Source: an uncultured Bacillota bacterium (GTDB taxonomy: Bacteria; Bacillota_I; Bacilli_A; Izemoplasmatales; UBA1188). Taken from it: a stretch of 5,016 nucleotides of DNA. How positions within the stretch are numbered: the stretch's first letter is position 1; each line of letters opens with the position of its first letter. The translations under genes and the position numbers were made by a program. The DNA lies in contig CALCVH010000080.1 in the NCBI GenBank assembly GCA_937907585.1, positions 1 to 5,016 on the forward strand, read 5' to 3'. The notes below the pieces were generated by a model. That model was not told the DNA's origin, made no database searches, and saw nothing but the letters and a program-made list of their open reading frames with translations. Shown here in pieces: positions 1-5,016 of the stretch.

Positions 1-3000
1 ATAGTTTTTGTTGTTCAGGAGTCATTTCAGCCGACATAACAACTTCAAATTTTTCAGGAAGATCATTAAGCACATCTTCTTTTTTACGCCTCAATATAAA
101 AGGCGCAATTCTTTTCTTTATTACTTCAGTAAAATTATTAGATGAACTGTAATTTCTCTTAAAGTCATCTACTGGTTCAAAGAAACCAGGCATAATAAAA
201 TCAAATATGCTGAACAAATCTAATATATTATTTTCTATTGGTGTACCGGTAAGTGCGAATTTATGTGCTCCATTTAGTGTTTTTATGCGCATACTTTTTT
301 GCGCAAGCATATTCTTGATATACTGTGCTTCATCAATTATTAGATAATTAAAATTGATTCCTTCATATGACAAATAATCTAATCTTATAGAATCATACGA
401 TGTAACGTATACTATTTTTTGATCGTATCCAATACTATGGATTATTCTTTCTCTTTCTTTTTTATTTCCATTAATAACCACTACTTTCAAATCTTTATAG
501 AATCTCATAAACTCATTTTTCCAGTTGAATATTAATGTTTTAGGACAGACTACTAAACTAGGCAAGAGATTATCATCAGATTTAATAAAAGTTATTATTT
601 CAATAGTTTTACCTAACCCCATATCATCCGCAAGTATTCCACCCACATTATATTTAGATATGATTTTTAGCCATTTAAAACCATCTTTTTGATAGTCTCT
701 TAATTCAGTATTGATATCAGGAATATCGATATCTATCTGTTTAAATGATTTGATCTCATTTAACATGGAAAGAATATAATCATCATATTCACAGTTTCTT
801 TCATGAGCTAACGCCCTTAAAGATTTCGCAATTGGAATTTGATGTTTCATAGATAGATTTTCATTTTCTAAATCAAAATCTATTACAGTTTCATTAAAGT
901 CTCTAGCGTCTTCATTATCGATTGAAACTATTTTTTCATTATTTAATAATACAAATTTAGCCTTTCTTTTTAGACCCTTAATAATCTCTTTTAAATCATC
1001 GTCTGAATAAGTATTATCCTCATAGAAAACACTCATCATTAGTCCGCTAGATTCTATTCTAAAAGTTCCAGGTTTAAAAGTGATGACTTCCTTTTTAGTT
1101 ATAGAATCTGATAAATATACGTTTGTATATTTTTTTAATTCCGTAAAATCCATATTAAAGAAATTGAATATACTTTCATCATCCGTCATCTCGTTTTCAT
1201 TAAAACCTAGATAATTAAGATATTCCCTATATCTTAATAGTTTAACTTTATCTAATCTATTTAATTCGATAGGATCATGAATTAGATTTTCATCTTTAAA
1301 AATATCATATCTGACAGTTATTTTATTATTAAAATAATCAAAATATGAATCTATTACAATATTGTTTAAACCTAATTCTTTCTTTATATTTTCATCAATA
1401 TTTATTTCTGGATATGCGATAAGCACATTATTAACGAACTCTTCTTTTATCGGTTCAATAGATTTATTCTTGTTTTTATAAAAGAAAGTAATTAGCTTTT
1501 TCTCTTTATTATCGCCACTAACTATATTTATTTCATGGTTATTTTTATCAAATATAAATAGTTCATTATCAATTGACTTTATTATTTTATCTTTATCTAG
1601 ATCAAATACCATTCTATAGTTTTCATCTATATAAAAATCAATTTTAGTAGGTTCTAGCTTATTCTTGAATTCTATATCATTATAGTATATGGTTTTACCC
1701 TTTAGTAACAATAATAGTTTTCTTAACTGAATCACATCAAGCCTAGCGGTTTTACCATAAGATCCAACAGTCAATTGTAATAAATCTATCACTTCTTTAT
1801 CTGTATCTTCAAGTAAAGATTTATCATGGACAAATTCGAGTTCTTTACCATATTGATAATATCTATTATCTTTAAAAGATTCTAAAAAATGATATAAACT
1901 TTTAACTATATATAATTTGTTGAATCCAATCTTCAAAGATAATAAATATTCATTATAATTTTCTTCAAAATAATATTCTATATTTAGTTTTTTATTATCG
2001 TTGAATTGAACTAATCTAGATGTATCACTAGTTGTTTCATAACCAAAAATAGAATAGAGTGAATCTAATAGCTCTTCTTTTTCTCTTTTATTTTTTCTAT
2101 CATATACTTCTTTAAGCAGCTTTTGTTCTTTTGATTTTATCTCATCTTGATGTTTATTATTAATATAGTTTACTAAATAACCAGGGTATACGCTATATGG
2201 ATTATTATCTAATTTATTGGTTATAACCTTATATTCATCTTTATTTTTTTCTACCTTAATTATCGGTTCTTTACCATTGATAGTCAAAGTATAAGTAACT
2301 AGTATTTCATTTAAATATATACTAACAAAGTAATTATATTTAAAATATTTAAAGAACGATTCTTCATCTATATACTCATATCCATAATCTATATACTCAT
2401 ATTTTTTATAACTAGTAATAGGACTATCCATATTTGATATAAATAAATTGAGATATTCTGAATTAGGAAGTTTTCTTGTTATTTCAAATAATCTATTTGA
2501 TTTAACGATATACTGGCTCTTTTTAAGTATAGTAAAAAGAGCGTTTACTGCGCCAACAGGTTCATCTATAGATAATTCTTTAATCTCAGACAATATTTCT
2601 TCTGAATTAGACGCCGTTATTCTTGGGTTAGAATCTATTAACTGTTCTATTCTTTTTGATATAGATATATATTTTTGATCTTCTTTAGGTATTTTAAAAT
2701 CTACTTTATTATTTGAATAGAAATTTCTTTTTTGTTTATCAGTAAATTTCGATATTAATAAATAAATGTCTGATAATCTAGAAAAAGAATACTTTTTAAT
2801 ATAATTAACCGCTAAAGGATAATTGTCATAAGATATACCGCTATTATCTAGTATGCATGATAGTATATAATGGTTTGTATCAAATGAAAGATTCAAAAAT
2901 TCATATAACGCTCTATCATATTCGTTATTGTAATATAAACATAAAACACTTTGTCTTACTTTTGGTAAACTTAAATTTCTTGAATATGCATCATAAATAT

Positions 3001-3781
3001 TGTTGTATATTCTATATGTGTTTTCTATTAAGTTAATATCATCTATATAAGATTTTTCTTCTATAAATGTATTAATTAATTCATTTATACCTTTTTTAAG
3101 CACTAAACCAATATATAAATCTTGTTTAGATGATACATATTTAATATTCTTTCCAATATGATATAAATAATCTCCAATATTATTTTGATTCACTAGTTTT
3201 TCTAAAGAATCTAATATTTTTTTGATTAATCCATAACTTTGTTGAGAAGCTGTATTATATTCGATTAATAGATTTAATAAATCGTTATCTATATTAATAT
3301 TATTATATGTATTAATACTTATCTCTTTCTTATTTCTTTTATCATAATCCTTTAGATTAGAAAGAATATTCTGTACCTTAAGCAGTGAGGCAAGGGAATG
3401 TTTACAATAATATCCAATATCACAACTACATTCTGAGAAGAAAGACTTATTCACTTTATACATATTAACTCTGTATTCAGAACTATTCTCATCTATTATA
3501 GTTGAATCAAGTCCACTATAGCGTTCTACATACTTAACGCTTCTAACTCTTCCATTCTTAAAATAGTCAATACCTTTCTTTAAAGTATTTGAATCATAAG
3601 TAGATAAGAATTCCTTAGATTCAATATATTCAATCATATCTGAATCCACGATTAATAAAGATGATTCTTTTACTTCTTTTATCTCATTATTAGATAAAAG
3701 GATTTGAACTAAATCATCTTTTTTTGTTAAAGAAATACAAAAACCATCAATGTTATGATAATAAATCTTATGTAGTTCCAT
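1..3781 (-). CDS. SWIM zinc-finger SNF2-family DNA-dependent ATPase/helicase, C-terminus cut by window edge
   Basis: The minus-strand frame starts at ATG 3781-3779 and stays open for 1260 codons to the window edge; I checked it triplet by triplet for stops. A SWIM zinc finger of the form CxCx5CxH lies at C118, C120, C126 and H128. The ATPase lobe follows near residue 1025: LRDYQ with Q1031, motif I DDMGLGKT (K1058, T1059), motif Ia VVCPKTL (C1079-P1080), motif II DEAQ (1150-1153), motif III TGTP (1178-1181), then LRRKKEDVL (from 1230) and DLPEK (1240-1244). This order is typical of bacterial SNF2 proteins, which use ATP to translocate on duplex DNA; DEAQ in place of DEAH is usual there. Lobe 2 (motifs IV-VI) is outside the window, so I infer a full length near 1450-1500 residues, longer than the roughly 1000-1100 I recall for Bacillota SWIM-SNF2 proteins. 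Residues about 130-1000 are Lys/Asn/Tyr-rich; part may be the SNF2-associated domain and part (about 200-370) looks helical, but I recognise no clear domain. The substrate is unknown. The start is supported by an SD 5 nt upstream. Confidence 0.93.
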   Translation of the reverse strand, partial: MELHKIYYHNIDGFCISLTKKDDLVQILLSNNEIKEVKESSLLIVDSDMIEYIESKEFLSTYDSNTLKKGIDYFKNGRVRSVKYVERYSGLDSTIIDENSSEYRVNMYKVNKSFFSECSCDIGYYCKHSLASLLKVQNILSNLKDYDKRNKKEISINTYNNINIDNDLLNLLIEYNTASQQSYGLIKKILDSLEKLVNQNNIGDYLYHIGKNIKYVSSKQDLYIGLVLKKGINELINTFIEEKSYIDDINLIENTYRIYNNIYDAYSRNLSLPKVRQSVLCLYYNNEYDRALYEFLNLSFDTNHYILSCILDNSGISYDNYPLAVNYIKKYSFSRLSDIYLLISKFTDKQKRNFYSNNKVDFKIPKEDQKYISISKRIEQLIDSNPRITASNSEEILSEIKELSIDEPVGAVNALFTILKKSQYIVKSNRLFEITRKLPNSEYLNLFISNMDSPITSYKKYEYIDYGYEYIDEESFFKYFKYNYFVSIYLNEILVTYTLTINGKEPIIKVEKNKDEYKVITNKLDNNPYSVYPGYLVNYINNKHQDEIKSKEQKLLKEVYDRKNKREKEELLDSLYSIFGYETTSDTSRLVQFNDNKKLNIEYYFEENYNEYLLSLKIGFNKLYIVKSLYHFLESFKDNRYYQYGKELEFVHDKSLLEDTDKEVIDLLQLTVGSYGKTARLDVIQLRKLLLLLKGKTIYYNDIEFKNKLEPTKIDFYIDENYRMVFDLDKDKIIKSIDNELFIFDKNNHEINIVSGDNKEKKLITFFYKNKNKSIEPIKEEFVNNVLIAYPEINIDENIKKELGLNNIVIDSYFDYFNNKITVRYDIFKDENLIHDPIELNRLDKVKLLRYREYLNYLGFNENEMTDDESIFNFFNMDFTELKKYTNVYLSDSITKKEVITFKPGTFRIESSGLMMSVFYEDNTYSDDDLKEIIKGLKRKAKFVLLNNEKIVSIDNEDARDFNETVIDFDLENENLSMKHQIPIAKSLRALAHERNCEYDDYILSMLNEIKSFKQIDIDIPDINTELRDYQKDGFKWLKIISKYNVGGILADDMGLGKTIEIITFIKSDDNLLPSLVVCPKTLIFNWKNEFMRFYKDLKVVVINGNKKERERIIHSIGYDQKIVYVTSYDSIRLDYLSYEGINFNYLIIDEAQYIKNMLAQKSMRIKTLNGAHKFALTGTPIENNILDLFSIFDFIMPGFFEPVDDFKRNYSSSNNFTEVIKKRIAPFILRRKKEDVLNDLPEKFEVVMSAEMTPEQQKL

Positions 3782-3786
3782 CTCTT

Positions 3787-3793
3787 CTCCTTT
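3787..3793 (-). promoter_or_regulatory. Shine-Dalgarno site of the SNF2 gene
   Basis: The minus strand reads AAAGGAG from 3793 to 3787, five bases before ATG 3781-3779. It decides the start: the codons immediately upstream in the same frame offer no other ATG, GTG or TTG with an SD. Confidence 0.85.
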
Positions 3794-3842
3794 ATGAACA
3801 AATATTATAAATAAAATTAGAAATATAAACCCTAGTTCTTTA

Positions 3843-3872
3843 ATTTTAACATACCTTTCATTCATCGTTCAA
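3843..3872 (-). promoter_or_regulatory. Predicted sigma-A-type promoter of the SNF2 gene
   Basis: On the minus strand there is a -35-like TTGAAC (3872-3867), an 18-bp spacer and a -10-like TAAAAT (3848-3843) preceded by an extended TGT. This predicts a transcript start near 3836 and a leader of about 55 nt. A second perfect TATAAT lies at 3809-3804 but has no recognisable -35 at 16-18 bp, so it is the weaker candidate. The prediction rests on consensus matching only, in very AT-rich DNA. Confidence 0.5.
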
Positions 3873-3887
3873 TGACTAAAATAAGAA

Positions 3888-3952
3888 AATAAAAATATTT
3901 TAAAATTTTTTACCGATTTTTACCACTTCTTGAGTATGTATTATATAGGAGG
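3888..3952 (+). promoter_or_regulatory. Leader repeat copy 1 (expression signals of the degraded RhuM gene, ends in AGGAGG)
   Basis: This 65-bp stretch recurs without gaps at 4924-4988 with 61 of 65 positions identical; the last 29 bp (3924-3952) are identical. It begins with A/T tracts and ends in AGGAGG (3947-3952), an SD 12 nt before the degraded start at 3965. Candidate -10 boxes TATTAT (3939-3944) and TATATA (3942-3947) overlap or abut the SD, and no good -35 is seen. If one of them is the real -10, the transcript would start after the AGGAGG and have a very short leader; otherwise the promoter is further upstream in the A/T tracts. The repetition makes a regulatory role likely, but which bases act is unclear. 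Confidence 0.6.
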
Positions 3953-3973
3953 CTTTTTAAAAGAATAGAGAAG

Positions 3974-4299
3974 AATTTTGAAGTAGTAAAGTTTATTGAT
4001 AATGATTTTAGTTTAGATGTAATGTTTGATAAGGATAATAATACAGTATGGTTAAACCAAAAAGAGTTATGTCTTTGTATAATGTATCAAAGACAAGTAT
4101 CAGTGAACATACGAAGAAAATTATCGAAAATAACGAATTAAGTGAGTCAGCTGTTCGGAAATTCCGAACAACTGGAATTGACGGAAAAACATATAATATC
4201 AAGTATTATAATCAAGATATCGTGCTAACTATAGGCTATAGAATCAAATCTAATAGAGTATATACTTTTAAAGATTGGTTTGAATCATTAGTTAAAGAA
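3974..4299 (+). other. RhuM module 1 (frameshifted)
   Basis: In order it contains a beta-rich start (NFEVVKFIDNDFSLDV), TVWLNQKEL, a helix-turn-helix-like stretch restored by adding one base (LLYNVSKTSISEHTKKI), the variable segment SAVRKFRTT, then IDGKTYNIKYYNQDIVLTIGYRIKSN and a short tail FKDWFESLVKE. Before the shift it aligns with module 2 at a constant offset of 380 bp; 381 would keep the frame, which identifies a one-base loss in module 1 near 4074-4076. Confidence 0.8.
4152..4170 (+). repeat. In-gene palindrome, module 1
   Basis: A perfect inverted repeat has arms TGTTCGGAA (4152-4160) and TTCCGAACA (4162-4170) around one central base at 4161, the third base of the fifth codon counted from the Ser codon of SAVRKFRTT. 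With a one-base centre it is better read as a double-stranded DNA site than as an RNA hairpin, although a hairpin with a few opened pairs is possible. Confidence 0.9.
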
Positions 4300-4353
4300 A
4301 ATAAAGATAATTTAAATAATCAATTATCTAACAATTTGCCTATATTTAGCGGT

Positions 4354-4659
4354 AATTACGAAGTTATTAAGTTTGTTGATGGTAAATTTAATTTAGATGT
4401 TAATGTATCACCAAGTGAAGAAACTGTGTGGTTAAATGCGAACGAAATAGCTCTATTATTTGATAGGGATATTAAAACAATAAACAAACACATAAGTAAC
4501 GCATTAAGTGAAGAGTGTGATGGGTCAACTGTCGCAAATTTTGCGACAGTTCAACAAGAAGGTTCTAGATATGTAAATAGAATAGTTAGCTACTATAATT
4601 TAGATATGATTATATCTATAGGTTATAGGGTAAATTCTAAAAGAGGTGCTTTATTTTTT
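4354..4659 (+). other. RhuM module 2 (best preserved)
   Basis: It starts NYEVIKFVDGKFNLDVNV, continues TVWLNANEIALLF, a helix-turn-helix-like DRDIKTINKHISNAL, the variable segment STVANFATVQ, and YYNLDMIISIGYRVNSKRG, a signature of the RhuM family. A linker rich in Asn (about 4300-4353) separates it from module 1. It ends abruptly at GALFF, where module 1 continues with a Trp-containing tail, so its C-terminal end has been removed by the deletion described at 4648-4660. Confidence 0.85.
4527..4551 (+). repeat. In-gene palindrome, module 2
   Basis: A perfect inverted repeat has 12-bp arms AACTGTCGCAAA (4527-4538) and TTTGCGACAGTT (4540-4551) around one central base at 4539. That base is again the third base of the fifth codon from the Ser codon (STVANFATV). 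It is the longest and most GC-containing of the three, in a gene that is otherwise very AT-rich. Confidence 0.95.
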
Positions 4660-4660
4660 T
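4648..4660 (+). other. Deletion junction and T7 frameshift between RhuM modules 2 and 3
   Basis: GALF of module 2 runs straight into the position of ALLF-D of a following module (GCTTTATTT here against GCTCTATTATTT at 4450-4461). The distance between palindrome centres is 378 bp for modules 1-2 but 205 bp for modules 2-3, so about 173 bp are missing. With one T fewer in the T7 (4654-4660) the frame would continue into module 3; as it stands TGA 4660-4662 ends it. Confidence 0.7.
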
Positions 4661-4822
4661 GATGTAACAAAACAAAATATTAGCTTCCATATTAACGCTA
4701 TATTTGATGAAAAAGAGTTAGAAAAAGAATCAGTTGTCAAAAAATATTTGACAACTGCTTTAGATGATAAAGAACATAATGTAGAGCGCTTTAATACTAA
4801 AGATATTAGCAATATTATATAG
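4661..4822 (+). other. RhuM module 3 (N-terminal half missing, early stop)
   Basis: The frame reads DVTKQNISFHINAIFDEKEL, then the variable segment SVVKKYLTT, ALDDKEHNVERFNTKDISNII and TAG. It aligns with the second half of modules 1 and 2 from the helix-turn-helix-like region on. The beta-rich start and TVWLN segment are absent, and the stop falls where YNLDMIISIGYR would be expected. Confidence 0.75.
4731..4757 (+). repeat. In-gene palindrome, module 3
   Basis: A perfect inverted repeat has 11-bp arms CAGTTGTCAAA (4731-4741) and TTTGACAACTG (4747-4757) around a five-base centre whose midpoint is 4744, the third base of the fifth codon from the Ser codon (SVVKKYLTT). The arm sequence differs from those of modules 1 and 2, while the axis keeps the same codon position. 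Confidence 0.92.
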
Positions 4823-4858
4823 AATAATAAATTAATTTTTTTATAATATTTAATACTA

Positions 4859-4896
4859 AATAAGTTAATTACTTATTAATTATTACAATCTTTTTT
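4859..4896 (+). terminator. Weak terminator candidate after the RhuM pseudogene
   Basis: Arms AATAAGT (4859-4865) and ACTTATT (4871-4877) flank a five-base loop, and a T-rich run follows at about 4891-4896, some 13 bases after the stem. The stem has only one G-C pair and the T run does not directly follow it, so this may be chance in AT-rich DNA. No better terminator is visible in 4823-4923. Confidence 0.22.
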
Positions 4897-4923
4897 ATTT
4901 ACTCTTTTTTCGCATAATTAAAC

Positions 4924-4988
4924 AATAAAAATATTTCAAAATTTTTTTCCTATTTTTAGCACTTCTTGAGTATGTATTATATAGGAGG
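4924..4988 (+). promoter_or_regulatory. Leader repeat copy 2 (expression signals of the next RhuM-like gene)
   Basis: It is an ungapped copy of 3888-3952 (61 of 65 identical; final 29 bp, 4960-4988, identical), ending in AGGAGG (4983-4988) 12 nt before ATG 5001. The similarity continues more weakly into the following coding sequence. The same leader in front of two related genes points to a duplication of a gene with its own promoter and SD. Confidence 0.65.
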
Positions 4989-5000
4989 ATTTTTTATTAC

Positions 5001-5016
5001 ATGGAAAACAATTTTG
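5001..5016 (+). CDS. Start of a probable second RhuM-family gene, cut by window edge
   Basis: Only five codons (MENNF) and one base are visible. They align without gaps to the start of the degraded gene at 3965 (IEKNF followed by E), after a near-identical leader with AGGAGG. ATG 5001-5003 corresponds to ATA 3965-3967. Identification as a RhuM paralogue rests on this alignment of the start and leader alone; the rest lies outside the window. Confidence 0.6.

Larger units (their letters stand above)
3965..4822 (+). pseudogene. Degraded RhuM-family gene with three tandem RhuM modules
   Basis: The reconstructed frame runs 3965-4075, then 4075-4659 in a second frame, then 4661-4822 back in the first, stopping at TAG 4820-4822. 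Module hallmarks are EVVKFIDNDFSLDV..TVWLNQKEL (module 1), TVWLNANEIALLF, YYNLDMIISIGYRVNSKRG (module 2) and DVTKQNISFHINAIF (module 3). These match the RhuM family (virulence RhuM, named after rhuM of Salmonella pathogenicity island 3), whose N-terminal part resembles a helix-turn-helix and whose biochemical role I do not know to be established. Lesions: the position homologous to the next gene's ATG is ATA (3965-3967); a base is missing in TTT 4074-4076; one T is extra in the T7 at 4654-4660; module 3 lacks its first half and stops early. Without the shifts the first frame ends at TAA 4139-4141. The apparent 204-residue ORF from ATG 4048 is only the middle piece: that ATG straddles the Val and Trp codons of the true frame and has no SD. 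Sequencing error in homopolymers could explain the shifts but not the ATA or the truncation. Confidence 0.82.

Noticed and set aside
2448..2678. 76-codon plus-strand ORF
   Set aside because: It lies entirely inside the SNF2 reading frame on the other strand, has no SD and resembles no family I know; it is a shadow.
3936..3968. Short leader peptide (MYYIGGFLKE then stop) in leader copy 1
   Set aside because: It has no SD, it overlaps the AGGAGG, and the copy 2 equivalent does not stop at the same place, so the frame is not conserved.
4008..4202. 64-codon minus-strand ORF
   Set aside because: It is antisense to RhuM module 1, with no SD; its hydrophobic look comes from reverse reading of AT-rich Lys/Asn codons.
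4048..4662. 204-residue ORF taken as a complete gene from ATG 4048
   Set aside because: The RhuM similarity continues upstream and downstream in another frame, the ATG spans two codons of that frame, and no SD precedes it. It is the middle part of a broken gene.
4660..4662. TGA read as Trp (Mycoplasma code), extending the middle RhuM frame
   Set aside because: Read-through would give only a few residues before TAG with no RhuM similarity, while the +1 frame continues the family. The 1260-codon SNF2 frame uses no TGA.
4152..4757. The three inverted repeats as transcription terminators or a CRISPR array
   Set aside because: They lie inside coding sequence without following T runs (terminators) and their arms differ in sequence and spacing (378 and 205 bp), unlike CRISPR repeats.

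Overview
The window is very AT-rich, with Shine-Dalgarno sites of the AAAGGAG/AGGAGG type and a standard-looking code: one frame of 1260 codons contains no in-frame TGA, and its two visible Trp codons are TGG. This fits a low-GC Gram-positive (Bacillota or Mycoplasmatota-like) bacterium that does not read TGA as Trp. I cannot name the species.

Layout: (1) Positions 1-3781, minus strand, hold most of a very long SNF2-family ATPase/helicase. It has an N-terminal SWIM zinc finger and helicase motifs I, Ia, II and III; the second RecA-like lobe lies beyond position 1. (2) Positions 3782-3964 are a divergent intergenic region, with a promoter and SD for the helicase on the minus strand and a leader with AGGAGG on the plus strand. 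(3) Positions 3965-4822, plus strand, hold a degraded RhuM-family gene made of three tandem RhuM modules. It has an ATA in place of ATG, a one-base loss near 4074-4076, a one-base gain in a T7 run at 4654-4660, and an internal deletion between modules 2 and 3. (4) Positions 4823-5000 are intergenic and carry a second, near-identical copy of the 65-bp leader. (5) At 5001 a new plus-strand gene begins (MENNF...), whose start matches the degraded gene; it is probably an intact RhuM paralogue cut by the window edge.

The most interesting signal is in the RhuM modules. Each carries a near-perfect DNA inverted repeat at exactly the same codon position, with the dyad axis on the third base of the same codon in all three. 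The arm sequences nevertheless differ between modules (9-, 12- and 11-bp arms). The palindrome is conserved as a structure and a position, not as a sequence. This suggests a variable, self-complementary DNA element embedded in the coding sequence, possibly a module-specific binding or target site. No function is shown by the sequence.

No direct functional link between the helicase and the RhuM genes is visible beyond their divergent arrangement. No tRNA, rRNA, CRISPR or transposase was seen.
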